The position numbers and the translations under genes are program-made. This document shows, in pieces, positions 8,176 through 16,581 of a DNA stretch of 64,000 bases. The first letter of the stretch is position 1. Each line of letters starts with the position of its first letter. Location of the stretch: NCBI GenBank assembly GCA_966250325.1, contig CBINGY010000004.1:1-64000 (forward strand). The letters run 5' to 3'. The notes below the pieces were generated by a model. That model was given only the letters and a program-made list of their open reading frames with translations. It ran no database searches and was not told the DNA's origin. Source of the stretch: Jiulongibacter sp966250325. GTDB taxonomy: Bacteria > Bacteroidota > Bacteroidia > Cytophagales > Spirosomataceae.

Positions 8176-8386
8176 TTCCATATGCACTTATTTCTGCGTT
8201 AATCTCATCAAGAGTGACGCTTTCAAAATTCTCTTTTCTGGCTATTTCATGACATTTTTTCAATGCTTGTCTGGCCTGAAAAGTTTTTACCTTTTCAACA
8301 AGTTCAAATAAACTAATCTTCTTACGACCTGTCAAACCGTAAGTTTGAAGATCGTTTTCACCTGCTTCAAGAGTTACTGTAGTCAT
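8156..8386 (-). CDS. antitoxin partner of the PIN toxin
   Basis: A 76-residue protein starting MTTVTLEAGENDLQTYGLTG; the longer frame reaching 8452 adds residues that run through a terminator hairpin and is unlikely to be translated. The C-terminal half (ALKKCHEIARKENFESVTLD then EINAEISAYG) resembles the toxin-binding arm of small antitoxins paired with COG1569 PIN proteins. The N-terminal half has no helix-turn-helix I can name. It sits directly upstream of and overlaps the toxin by about 20 bases, the standard antitoxin-first order. It neutralises the PIN RNase by analogy. Confidence 0.7.
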   Translation of the reverse strand: MTTVTLEAGENDLQTYGLTGRKKISLFELVEKVKTFQARQALKKCHEIARKENFESVTLDEINAEISAYGNEKGDH

Positions 8387-8414
8387 ATTGAAGTTCCTTT
8401 TTTCAAAATTAACG

Positions 8415-8447
8415 AAAAAGGCACAGAATAATTCATTCTGTGCCTTT
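8415..8447 (-). terminator. rho-independent terminator of the uronate operon
   Basis: A perfect 13-bp inverted repeat (AAAGGCACAGAAT / ATTCTGTGCCTTT, 5-base loop), followed on the minus strand by TTTTTCG. It lies between the Gfo/Idh/MocA gene and the toxin-antitoxin pair and separates the upstream uronate operon from the downstream rhamnose genes. Confidence 0.85.
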
Positions 8448-8466
8448 CCCATCTCAATACCAGATA

Positions 8467-9819
8467 TTAAGCCTTCCTGGCCCTCGGCTTTAAATCCGTT
8501 AAATCTCCAATTTTAACCGCCTGCCCGCTGGCAATACTCTTTCTGGCAGCTACTCCCACCAAAATGGCCATGGCTCCATCGCGACTACCGGCAGCTTGTC
8601 TCCAGGTGTCTTTTTTCTCCGGGTAACGGAAGACCTTCTCACGCAAACGCTTATCTCCGCCACCATGCCCGGCACTCTGCGGAATCTGAATGTATTCCAC
8701 CTCTCCGAAACTTTTGGTAACCATGATCTCATCGTAGTTTTCAATTTCCATGGCTCCCGATTCTTTAATCCAGGCATCTACCCGACCCTTGGTTCCGTTG
8801 AAAGCTATCCGGTACCCTTCATACGGCTGATATGTGGTGAGCGAGTAACTAACATTGACACCATTGGCGTAACGAATCGATGCACCCATTTTATCCCAGA
8901 TATTGCAGTCTGTTCTGAAAACGCATCCATCCCGGTGATAGCCGTCGTGGTTTTCATTATCTACGTATAATTTTTTGAGGTGCTCATTTTTCGTGATATC
9001 CCAGTAAAAATCGCATTCGCCCTTGTGGGAGCATCCACGGCAGGTTCCGTTCTCACTTCTGAAAGGACCTTTATCTCCGTAAAAATCCCGGTTACCCAGT
9101 GCAAAAACGGTTTCAGGTTCTGATTCTAGCCACCAGTTGAGCAGGTCAAAATGGTGAGAGGCTTTGTGAACCCAAAGAGAGCCACCTTTTTCCACCAGTC
9201 TGTGCCATCTTCTGAAATAATCTGCTCCATGATGTACATCCAGATACCAGTGAAAATCTACCGAAGTAATTTCGCCTATATCGCCGGAACGAAGTATTTC
9301 ATAAATTTTCTGGCGATGCGGCGAATACCGGTAATTAAATGTCACAGTTACTTTTTTGCCGGTTCTTTTTTCTGCATCCAGAATGGCCTGGCATTTAGTC
9401 TCGTCGGTAGTCATTGGTTTTTCGGTCACAATATCTGCTCCCAGCTCCATTCCCCGAACAATAAAATCGCTATGCGTTGAATCCACAGTGGTAACGATGA
9501 GGATTTCAGGCTTCTGTTCCTTCATCATTTTCTCAAAGTCTGTAAACATGGGAATGTTTCCTCCGAGATAGTCCTGAGCATATTTCAGTCTACCGGGGTT
9601 GATATCGCAAATACCTACAAACTCGACGATATCCGAAGCTTCGGCTATCACCGGTTTACTCCACATACCCAGGCCGCGTACGCCGGTACCTACCATGGCC
9701 ACTTTCTTTTTGGCCAGAGCTGGTGATGCTAATATCTCACTCAAAGAGGAGGCTCCGAAAAGGCCTGCAGTGGCCAGTCCGGCTTTGCTTATAAATTCTC
9801 TACGGTTAACGTTATTCAT
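8467..9819 (-). CDS. Gfo/Idh/MocA family oxidoreductase with Tat-type signal
   Basis: A 450-residue NAD(P)-dependent sugar or polyol oxidoreductase. I chose the ATG at 9819 because it begins NVNRREFISKAGLATAGLFG, a twin-arginine signal (RREF) followed by a hydrophobic stretch. The Rossmann fold follows (KKKVAMVGTGVRGLGMW, about residues 35-51) and the family EKPMTTDETKC motif with its catalytic lysine. An unusual cysteine group appears about residues 265-310 (CRGCSHKGEC and later CVFRTDC), suggesting a structural metal site. It is the last gene of the uronate operon, after ExuT-like transporter, and is followed by a strong terminator. The exact substrate is unknown; a uronate or glycosidic sugar oxidation in the periplasm is plausible. 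Confidence 0.8.
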   Translation of the reverse strand: MNNVNRREFISKAGLATAGLFGASSLSEILASPALAKKKVAMVGTGVRGLGMWSKPVIAEASDIVEFVGICDINPGRLKYAQDYLGGNIPMFTDFEKMMKEQKPEILIVTTVDSTHSDFIVRGMELGADIVTEKPMTTDETKCQAILDAEKRTGKKVTVTFNYRYSPHRQKIYEILRSGDIGEITSVDFHWYLDVHHGADYFRRWHRLVEKGGSLWVHKASHHFDLLNWWLESEPETVFALGNRDFYGDKGPFRSENGTCRGCSHKGECDFYWDITKNEHLKKLYVDNENHDGYHRDGCVFRTDCNIWDKMGASIRYANGVNVSYSLTTYQPYEGYRIAFNGTKGRVDAWIKESGAMEIENYDEIMVTKSFGEVEYIQIPQSAGHGGGDKRLREKVFRYPEKKDTWRQAAGSRDGAMAILVGVAARKSIASGQAVKIGDLTDLKPRARKA

Positions 9820-9893
9820 TAGTGCAATCGGTTGAATTCTTAAATTTAGTTCAGGTTGCCTCGGAAGCTGTCCTTTTCTATACAAGGCTTGAT

Positions 9894-11195
9894 TTATAAT
9901 TTCACTTTTTCCATTCTGGGAACCAGAAAGTGCATCAGCAGCCATGCGAGCAGATAAGCGGCACCACAGATCAGGAACATGATAAAATAAGCTTTCTCTA
10001 TCTGTCCTATTTCCCGGTAGTACACAAACATGTTTTTCTGAACCGCCCAGGAAAGTACAATTCCTCCTAGTCCGCCAGCCATTCCTCCTATTCCTGTTAC
10101 CGATGCGGTGGCTTTTTTAGGAAACATATCAGAAACGGTGGTAAAGATATTCGCCGACCAGGCCTGATGTGCCGCTGTGGCAATACCAATCACCAAAACA
10201 GCCAGCCACATATTGATTTCACCAGCCCATTGAGATAGCACTACCGGGAAAACACAAAGGGCAAACAAAAACATCGCCGTTTTTCTTGCCTTAAATGCAG
10301 GCATATTTCTGTTCATAAAAGCCAGCGGAAGGTATCCTCCATACACGCTTCCGAAAGTGGAAATGGTGTAAACCACCGCCACCGGAACCATAATGCCGGT
10401 AAGACTAAGGCCATACTCACTTTGCAGGAAGTCCGGAAGCCAGAAAAGATAAAACCACCACACCGGGTCAGTTAAAAATTTACCAAGAGCGAACGCCCAG
10501 GTCTGTCTGAAACCTAAAAGCTTAATCCAAGGTACTTTTTCCTGTTTTACTTCCTGCTCCAGACTTTCATCTTCTTTGTCAGAGTGAATGTATTCGTATT
10601 CTTCTTTACTCAGTTTTTTGCTTTCTGAGGGTTCAGTGTAATTCAATTGCCATAAAACCAGCCAAATAAATCCGATGGCTCCGGTGATGATGAACGCCCA
10701 CTGCCAGCCCCACTGAACGGCAATGATGGGGACAGTGAGCGGAGCAATAATGGCTCCCACGTTAGTTCCTGAATTAAATATTCCGGTGGCAAAAGCTCTT
10801 TCCTTTTTAGGAAACCAAACGGCTGTAGTTTTGATGGCTGCAGGGAAATTGCCCGCTTCAGTAATACCAAGGGCCGCACGTGCAATCATGAAACCAAAGG
10901 CATTGGTGGCAAATGCATGACCCACCGCCGCAAGGCTCCATAAACCAGTGGCCCAGGCATAGCCCTTTTTGGTGCCGAGGCTATCTACCACACGACCGGC
11001 TATGACCATACCAAACATATAGGCCAGTTTAAAGGCAATTTCGATGTTGGCATAGTCGCCGTCATTCCAGCTCATCTCCTCGGAGAGTACTGATTTCAGC
11101 AAGCTGATCACCTGCCTGTCCAGATAGTTTACCGTGGTGGCAAAGAATACCAGTGCACAGATGGTCCAGCGGTAATTTCCTGTTTTATTATTCAT
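9894..11195 (-). CDS. exuT: MFS hexuronate transporter, ExuT-like
   Basis: A 433-residue, 12-helix member of the anion:cation symporter branch of the MFS, which imports galacturonate and glucuronate with protons. Recognisable features are the start WTICALVFFATTVNYLDRQV with the family motif NYLDRQ, GITEAGNFPAAIKTTAVWFP and KKERAFATGIFNSGTNVGAI. The acidic central loop (KEEYEYIHSDKEDESLEQEV) separates the two halves. Context is decisive: it lies between KDPG aldolase and the Gfo/Idh enzyme in a uronate catabolic operon. Length is typical. The gene symbol follows family and context rather than a demonstrated substrate. Confidence 0.85.
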   Translation of the reverse strand: MNNKTGNYRWTICALVFFATTVNYLDRQVISLLKSVLSEEMSWNDGDYANIEIAFKLAYMFGMVIAGRVVDSLGTKKGYAWATGLWSLAAVGHAFATNAFGFMIARAALGITEAGNFPAAIKTTAVWFPKKERAFATGIFNSGTNVGAIIAPLTVPIIAVQWGWQWAFIITGAIGFIWLVLWQLNYTEPSESKKLSKEEYEYIHSDKEDESLEQEVKQEKVPWIKLLGFRQTWAFALGKFLTDPVWWFYLFWLPDFLQSEYGLSLTGIMVPVAVVYTISTFGSVYGGYLPLAFMNRNMPAFKARKTAMFLFALCVFPVVLSQWAGEINMWLAVLVIGIATAAHQAWSANIFTTVSDMFPKKATASVTGIGGMAGGLGGIVLSWAVQKNMFVYYREIGQIEKAYFIMFLICGAAYLLAWLLMHFLVPRMEKVKL

Positions 11196-11277
11196 TTTCA
11201 GTTAGGGTTGAATAGGTTTCAGTGGTCAATCTATCTTTTTTAAAGCAGACTGTCAATGGAAACGGTTGGAAAAGAGC

Positions 11278-11299
11278 GGGGCTGCCATTTAGCAGCCCC
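11278..11299 (-). terminator. hairpin between eda and exuT (possible attenuating terminator)
   Basis: Perfect 8-bp stem GGGGCTGC / GCAGCCCC with a 6-base loop just after the eda stop, followed on the minus strand by GCTCTTTTCC. The T run is short, so it may only partly stop transcription into exuT. Confidence 0.55.
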
Positions 11300-11304
11300 A
11301 CATA

Positions 11305-11973
11305 TTATGATCTCACAGACCTGATGATGGCCAGTGCTTCAGCCACTTTGGTTTTCAGGCCTTCCATATCTTTGTTTTTGAGTACTTCTGATGAAATAAG
11401 TTGAGAGCCCATTCCTACACAGGTAACACCAGCATCAAACCACGCTTTGAGGTTCGCTTCTTCGGGTGTTACCCCGCCGGTAGGCATTATGCTTGTCCAA
11501 GGCTGAGGTCCTTTGATGCCTTTGACAAATTTTGGCCCATAGATATCGCCAGGGAATAATTTGACAATTTCACAACCCAGTTCTTCAGCTCGTGCTATTT
11601 CTGTCAGAGTTCCGCATCCGGGAGACCACAGCACTTTTCTGCGGTTACACACTACAGCGATATCTTCGCGAAGCACCGGCGTAACAATAAAGTTTGCTCC
11701 GAGTGCCATGTAAAGCGACGCCTGAGCGGCATCTGTTACCGACCCCACACCAAGTATCATTCCCGGGCATTCTTTGAGAGCATATTTGTTTAATTCACCG
11801 AACACCTCATGAGCGAAATCACCTCGTGCCGTGAACTCCATGAGGCGGGCTCCTCCTTCGAAACAAGCTTTAATCACCTGTTTTCCCAATTCAATATCTG
11901 AATGAAAGAACAATGGAACCATGCCCGTTTCTTTCATTACCTGTGCTACTTCTAATCTTGAATATTTTGCCAT
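11305..11973 (-). CDS. eda: 2-dehydro-3-deoxy-phosphogluconate (KDPG) aldolase
   Basis: A 222-residue class I aldolase that splits 2-keto-3-deoxy-6-phosphogluconate into pyruvate and glyceraldehyde 3-phosphate, the last step of hexuronate breakdown. The Schiff-base lysine lies in EIVKLFPGDIYGPKFVKGIK (about residue 137); the N-terminal LMEFTARGDFAHEV carries the conserved Glu/Thr/Arg, and SIMPTGGV forms the phosphate loop. It follows kdgK with a 91-base spacer that contains an inverted word repeat, and precedes the exuT-like gene. Length is in the family range. Confidence 0.93.
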   Translation of the reverse strand: MAKYSRLEVAQVMKETGMVPLFFHSDIELGKQVIKACFEGGARLMEFTARGDFAHEVFGELNKYALKECPGMILGVGSVTDAAQASLYMALGANFIVTPVLREDIAVVCNRRKVLWSPGCGTLTEIARAEELGCEIVKLFPGDIYGPKFVKGIKGPQPWTSIMPTGGVTPEEANLKAWFDAGVTCVGMGSQLISSEVLKNKDMEGLKTKVAEALAIIRSVRS

Positions 11974-11989
11974 TGGTTTAATTGATATC

Positions 11990-12060
11990 GGCCGTCAGCT
12001 GTCAGCTTTCGGCGTTTTGTTTATGTTGAGCTACCGCCGAAAGCCGACGGCAGAAAGCTG
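11990..12060. repeat. intergenic word repeat with inverted core between kdgK and eda
   Basis: The short spacer contains GCTTTCGGCG (12005-12014) and its exact reverse complement CGCCGAAAGC (12035-12044), flanked by related words CCGTCAGCTGTCAGC and CGACGGCAGAAAGCTG. This style of reiterated short words is common between genes in Bacteroidota. It could form a hairpin in the operon mRNA. Confidence 0.6.
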
Positions 12061-12064
12061 ATTG

Positions 12065-13105
12065 CTATCTCGCTACTCTACCAGAAGCGTCACCGCTCAT
12101 AAGTTTTTGAACTTCATCTACGGTAACCAAATTGGCATCGCCAATGATCGTATGCTTCAGATTGGAAGCAGCTACGGCAAAATTGAGTGCATTCTGATCA
12201 TCTTCAGGATATTTTAACAGTCCGTAAATCAAACCACCCATGAAAGAGTCTCCTCCGCCCACGCGATCCACGATATGAGTGATCTGGTAAACCGGAGACT
12301 TGAACATTTGCTTTCCATCATACATGACACCTGCCCATGAATTATGCGAAGCCGATATAGAGCCGCGAAGCGTGGTTATTACCTTTTTGGCTTTCGGAAA
12401 CTTCTTCATCATTTGCTCGCATACAGAAAGGAAAGCTTCTGCAGTGACATCATGGCCATCGCGATGCACATCCAATCCTTCCGGTTTTATGCCGAAGTGT
12501 TTTTCCGCATCTTCTTCATTCCCCAGAATGATGTCACAGTGTGAAGTTAATTCAGTCATGATTTTCTCACGGTCTCCACCATATTTCCAGAGTTTTGCCC
12601 GGTAATTGAGATCTGTAGAAATAGTAATTCCTTTGGCTGCCGCAACCTTTACGGCTTCCAGGCAGGCGTCTGCAGAGCTTTGAGAGATAGCCGGAGTAAT
12701 GCCTGTCCAGTGAAACCAGCCTGCTCCGTCAAATACTTTGTCCCAGTCTACCATGCCTGGCTTTATCTCACTCATGGAAGAGTTTGAGCGGTCATAGACT
12801 ACCTTGCTGCCCCGGGAAACGGCTCCGGTTTCCAGGAAATAGATACCCAAACGCTCTCCTCCGAATACGATATGGTTTGTGCCAACATTCCGCTTACGCA
12901 TCTCCATTAGAGCACATTCACCGATATCGTTTTTGGGCAAACGGGTTACAAACTCTGTAGGGACACCATAGTTTGCCAGAGACACAGCCACATTGGACTC
13001 GCCACCTCCATAAACCACATCAAAACTGTTTGCCTGTGAAAATCTTAAAAATCCCGGAGGTGATAGCCGGAGCATGATCTCTCCGAAGGTTACTACTTTT
13101 TTCAT
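12065..13105 (-). CDS. kdgK: 2-dehydro-3-deoxygluconate kinase (PfkB family)
   Basis: A 346-residue sugar kinase that phosphorylates 2-keto-3-deoxygluconate at O6 to KDPG. PfkB marks are the start KVVTFGEIMLRLSPPGFLRF, the N-terminal glycine motif YGGGESNVAVSLANYGVPTE, and the C-terminal catalytic motif DRVGGGDSFMGGLIYGLL (about residues 275-292), with the base Asp in GGGDSF. Start ATG at 13105 lies 34 bases beyond the uxaC stop, so it is the third gene of the uxaA-uxaC-kdgK-eda unit. The product of UxaA is its substrate, which makes the assignment firm. Confidence 0.93.
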   Translation of the reverse strand: MKKVVTFGEIMLRLSPPGFLRFSQANSFDVVYGGGESNVAVSLANYGVPTEFVTRLPKNDIGECALMEMRKRNVGTNHIVFGGERLGIYFLETGAVSRGSKVVYDRSNSSMSEIKPGMVDWDKVFDGAGWFHWTGITPAISQSSADACLEAVKVAAAKGITISTDLNYRAKLWKYGGDREKIMTELTSHCDIILGNEEDAEKHFGIKPEGLDVHRDGHDVTAEAFLSVCEQMMKKFPKAKKVITTLRGSISASHNSWAGVMYDGKQMFKSPVYQITHIVDRVGGGDSFMGGLIYGLLKYPEDDQNALNFAVAASNLKHTIIGDANLVTVDEVQKLMSGDASGRVAR

Positions 13106-13139
13106 CTGTATATTAAACTGTTAAAAGGTAAATCAAATA

Positions 13140-14540
13140 TTAAAAGCCGAAATAGTTTTTGGTATTATTATAACAAATGTCCTGTACCAGCTTGCCTATC
13201 CACGGGATATCATTTGGTAGTTCGCCCTGCTCTATGTCATTTCCAAAAAGATTGCAGAGGATGCGTCTGAAATATTCATGCCTCGGAAACGAAAGAAAAC
13301 TTCTGGAGTCTGTAAGCATTCCTACAAACCTGGAAATGAGCCCTACGTTGGATAAAACATCCATTTGATCCTCCATGCCTTTTTTCTGGTCAAGAAACCA
13401 CCAGCCGCTGCCAAATTGTATTTTGCCGGCCACAGATCCATCATTGAAATTCCCGATCATCGTACCAATCAGGTAATTGTCTGCCGGGTTGAGGTTGTAG
13501 ATAACTGTTTTTGCCAGCTGATTGTATTCATCCAGCTTACCAAAAAAACGTGACATGGCCTGTGCCTGTGGAAAATCTCCAATGCTATCCCAGCCGGTAT
13601 CGGGGCCCAATTCACGCATGGCCCGAAGGTTATTATTTCGAAGTGCTCCCACGTGAAATTGCTGAACCCAGCCCAGTTCTGCATACATGGTGCCCAGATA
13701 ATGCAAAATGGCAGATTTGAAAATCAGTGCATCCGCTTCTGATATTTTACCGCCGTCAATTACCAGTCGGAAAGCCTTATCTGCGGCCTCCTCGGTAAAT
13801 TCTGCTGCATAAATCTGCTCCAGACCATGATCAGATATTTTGCAGCCGTTTGCGGCAAAGAAATTGGCCCGGCTTCTCAGGGCTTTTTTCAGACCATCAT
13901 AATCGGCGATTCTGATTCCGGTAATTTCGCTTAGGCGGTTCACATAACCCGAAAAATTAGGATTGTCAATCAAAATAAATTTATCTGGTCTGAACGCCGG
14001 AAACATATTTACTCCGGGCTCTGTACGATCAAAATAAGCGATGTGATTACTCAGACTGTCAAGCGGATCATCGGTGGTACAAACCGTCTCTACATTCATC
14101 ATCTTCAGCAGACCCTGAATAGAGAAATCAGAAGTCTGAAGCTCGGCAGAAGCTTCAGTGTATATCTTTTTGGCACTGCCTGGGTTTAGGGTCTCGGTAA
14201 GCCCAAAGTACCGCTGAAGCTCCAGGTGTGTCCAGTGGTAAAGCGGATTCCGCATGGTGTATGGTACCGTCTCCGCCCATTTTTCAAATTTACTGTAATC
14301 ATCGGCGTCACCGGTGCAGTATTTTTCATCAACGCCATTGGTACGCATGGCCCGCCATTTATAGTGATCGCCCGCCAGCCAGGCGTGTGTCAGGTTTTTG
14401 AAGTTGATATCATTCAAAATCTGATCGGGGGGCAGGTGATTGTGGTAGTCAATGATGGGCATGCCTTTGGCATACTCGTGATACAGCCGCTCGGCCGTTG
14501 GAGTTTGTAAGAGAAAATTCTCGTCTAAAAAGTTTTTCAT
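13140..14540 (-). CDS. uxaC: glucuronate (uronate) isomerase
   Basis: A 466-residue amidohydrolase-fold enzyme that converts D-galacturonate to tagaturonate and D-glucuronate to fructuronate. Marks are the N-terminal metal site IIDYHNHLPPDQI (about residues 30-42, HxH), NLTHAWLAGDHYKWRAMRTN, the FHVGALRNNN strand, and the C-terminal FVGMLTDSRSFLSFPRHEYF with the conserved D-S-R-S and RHEYFR. Full length for the family. It is preceded by a 250-base spacer after uxaA and followed closely by kdgK, giving the isomerase pathway order. Confidence 0.95.
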   Translation of the reverse strand: MKNFLDENFLLQTPTAERLYHEYAKGMPIIDYHNHLPPDQILNDINFKNLTHAWLAGDHYKWRAMRTNGVDEKYCTGDADDYSKFEKWAETVPYTMRNPLYHWTHLELQRYFGLTETLNPGSAKKIYTEASAELQTSDFSIQGLLKMMNVETVCTTDDPLDSLSNHIAYFDRTEPGVNMFPAFRPDKFILIDNPNFSGYVNRLSEITGIRIADYDGLKKALRSRANFFAANGCKISDHGLEQIYAAEFTEEAADKAFRLVIDGGKISEADALIFKSAILHYLGTMYAELGWVQQFHVGALRNNNLRAMRELGPDTGWDSIGDFPQAQAMSRFFGKLDEYNQLAKTVIYNLNPADNYLIGTMIGNFNDGSVAGKIQFGSGWWFLDQKKGMEDQMDVLSNVGLISRFVGMLTDSRSFLSFPRHEYFRRILCNLFGNDIEQGELPNDIPWIGKLVQDICYNNTKNYFGF

Positions 14541-14790
14541 TTCAATGGGTCACAAGTCTATAAACGGAAGCAATCCTAAGAAAGCTTTATCGTGGTATTG
14601 TTTGCAATGGGTTCAATTCTTTCGTGTGAAACCTTCTGACTTTCAGAAGTTTTCGTTATTCATACACAATTTTCTGTTTCATCCCAATGGCTCATTTTCT
14701 GGTATGGAAATAATCAGTTACAGCCGCTTCTATCGTTTGTTCTGCCAGATTGGTTTCATGGCTGTTAAACCGACTAGATTCACATCAGAT
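14541..14790. other. 250-base spacer between uxaA and uxaC, no gene seen
   Basis: No convincing reading frame or terminator is present. The plus-strand open frame 14545-14796 has no family resemblance. The spacer is long for neighbours in one operon, so a separate promoter for uxaC-kdgK is possible, though no exact TAnnTTTG box was identified. Confidence 0.4.
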
Positions 14791-16440
14791 CTATAAACTC
14801 ACTCCTCTTTTCCATGGGATGAAATCATCCTGCTGATTTTCAACTGCCTTACAGATGGTTTCGCCACTCGCCACAGAGATTACATATTCCAGAATTCTTG
14901 TACCGGCCTCTTCAATGGTCTCATTACCTTCAATAATGCTTCCGGTATTGATGTCAATGATGTCATTCATTTTTTCGGCCAGCTTACTATTGCTGGCCAC
15001 CTTAATGACAGGAGCAATCGGATTCCCTGTCGGGGTTCCCAGGCCCGTGGTAAACAGCACCACATTGCAGCCACTTCCTACCATAGCGGTGGTACTTTCT
15101 ACATCATTGCCCGGTGTACAAAGAAGGTTTAATCCGCTTGTGGTTACCTTTTCAGGATAATCCAGGACATCGGTTACAGGTGAGGTACCTCCCTTTTTGG
15201 CTGCTCCGGCAGATTTGATAGCATCGGTAATGAGTCCGTCTTTGATATTTCCCGGTGAAGGGTTCATGTCAAATCCAGATCCCGCCTGTTCAGCTCTTTT
15301 GGCATAGGCACGCATGAGTTCAATAAAACGCATCGCTTTTTCTTCGTTCACGCAGCGGTCGCTCAATTCCTGCTCCACACCGCAAAGTTCAGGAAATTCC
15401 GATAATACACTGGTGCCACCGGCTGCCACCAGCAAATCACTGGCATAGCCCAGAGCGGGATTGGCAGATATGCCTGAAAAGCCATCTGAACCCCCGCATT
15501 CGAGGCCCAGAACGAGCTTTGACAAAGGTGCTGGCTTTCTGTAGTTTTTATTGGCTTCTACAAGACCGGCAAGTGTTTGCTTAATTCCTTCACTTACTAC
15601 TTTTTCTTCGGTACCTAAAGTCTGCTGCTCCAGAAAAACGATGGGTTTGGAAGTTCCACCGCGTTTTTCCAGCTCCTCCTGTAACATACTGTATTGGGCA
15701 TTCTGGCATCCCAGACTTAGTACTGTGGCCCCGGCTACGTTCGGATGAACTATATAACCTGCCAGCAAACCGCAGAGTGCCCGGGCGTCCTGACGGGTGC
15801 CGCCGCAGCCCATATCATGTGTTAAGAACTTAACCCCGTCAATATGAGCAAATATACGTTCTTCTTTCTGATTATTTGCAACCGATTGCAATTCTATTTT
15901 CAGTATCTGCTCCCGTGTGGCTCCCGATTTGTATAATTGAATCAGTTCTTCTGCGTAATTCTGATATTTCGCTTTCTTCCCATACCCTAGCTTATCTACC
16001 AGGGCGTCTTTCATTAGCTGCAGGTTCTTATTCTCACAAAACACCAGCGGGAGTACAATCCAGTAATTGGCGGTGCCTACTGAACCATCCTCCCGGTGAT
16101 ATCCCTGAAATGTCGTTTTGGTAAGTTGGCCAAGATCGGGTTTTGTCCAGCCGGTTTTTCTCTCGCCCAACTGAAACGGTGAAGCCGCATGTTTTACATT
16201 GAATGTGTTTATCCAGCTACCTGCCGGAATGTCCTGTGCTGCTTTCCCCACAAGCACACCGTACATGATAACCTCATCGCCTGCGTTCAAATGGCATTCA
16301 TTGTATTTATGTTTCGGTGAGATGGTATCCTGCAAAATAACTGCTGAGGAACCGTATACGATGGTTTCGTTTTTTTGCAGTTGATCCAATGCCACTATCA
16401 CGTTGTCATCGGGATGTACTTTCAGTACACGTTGTTTCAT
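14791..16440 (-). CDS. uxaA: altronate dehydratase (UxaA family)
   Basis: A 549-residue metal-dependent dehydratase that converts D-altronate to 2-keto-3-deoxygluconate. Both family parts are fused: an N-terminal SAF domain (about residues 1-95) and the large dehydratase domain, with GYHREDGSVGTANYWIVLP, HDMGCGGTRQDARALCGLLA, LGLECGGSDGFSGISANPAL and the C-terminal CTPGNDVESTTAMVGSGCN then GLGTPTGNPIAPVIKV. It is the first gene of the uronate operon. A -7 box (16514-16521) and an inverted repeat (16473-16502) lie upstream. Galactarate or other sugar-acid dehydratases are close relatives, but uxaC, kdgK and eda next door favour altronate. Confidence 0.92.
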   Translation of the reverse strand: MKQRVLKVHPDDNVIVALDQLQKNETIVYGSSAVILQDTISPKHKYNECHLNAGDEVIMYGVLVGKAAQDIPAGSWINTFNVKHAASPFQLGERKTGWTKPDLGQLTKTTFQGYHREDGSVGTANYWIVLPLVFCENKNLQLMKDALVDKLGYGKKAKYQNYAEELIQLYKSGATREQILKIELQSVANNQKEERIFAHIDGVKFLTHDMGCGGTRQDARALCGLLAGYIVHPNVAGATVLSLGCQNAQYSMLQEELEKRGGTSKPIVFLEQQTLGTEEKVVSEGIKQTLAGLVEANKNYRKPAPLSKLVLGLECGGSDGFSGISANPALGYASDLLVAAGGTSVLSEFPELCGVEQELSDRCVNEEKAMRFIELMRAYAKRAEQAGSGFDMNPSPGNIKDGLITDAIKSAGAAKKGGTSPVTDVLDYPEKVTTSGLNLLCTPGNDVESTTAMVGSGCNVVLFTTGLGTPTGNPIAPVIKVASNSKLAEKMNDIIDINTGSIIEGNETIEEAGTRILEYVISVASGETICKAVENQQDDFIPWKRGVSL

Positions 16441-16472
16441 ATCTGGGTATGAGTTTACTTTTCTGGTGCTAA

Positions 16473-16502
16473 TTTGACAATTATTGCTGGCAAGTTGTCA
16501 AA
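16473..16502. promoter_or_regulatory. inverted repeat in the uxaA leader, candidate operator
   Basis: Arms TTTGACAA and TTGTCAAA (8 bp each, perfect) are separated by 14 bases. The element lies between the -7 box and the uxaA ATG, a position where a repressor could block the uronate operon. No regulator gene is adjacent, so the protein that binds it is unknown. Confidence 0.5.
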
Positions 16503-16513
16503 ATTTCACTGTA

Positions 16514-16521
16514 CAAAGTTA
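16514..16521 (-). promoter_or_regulatory. -7 promoter element upstream of uxaA
   Basis: On the minus strand the bases read TAACTTTG, matching the Bacteroidota TAnnTTTG box, about 75 bases before the uxaA start codon. No good -33 element was found, so this is tentative. Confidence 0.45.
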
Positions 16522-16581
16522 GGTAGATAACTTTTTTGTCGCTTTCTATTTTCTGCCAAATTTGAATACTTTGATGAGTTT

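Noticed and set aside
11274..11310. Full operon terminator ending the uronate operon after eda
   Set aside because: The hairpin is strong but the T run is short, and ExuT-like and Gfo/Idh genes follow on the same strand; treated as a possible attenuator.
14545..14796. Plus-strand 83-codon frame between uxaA and uxaC
   Set aside because: Opposite to all neighbouring genes and without any domain resemblance; the region is treated as a spacer.
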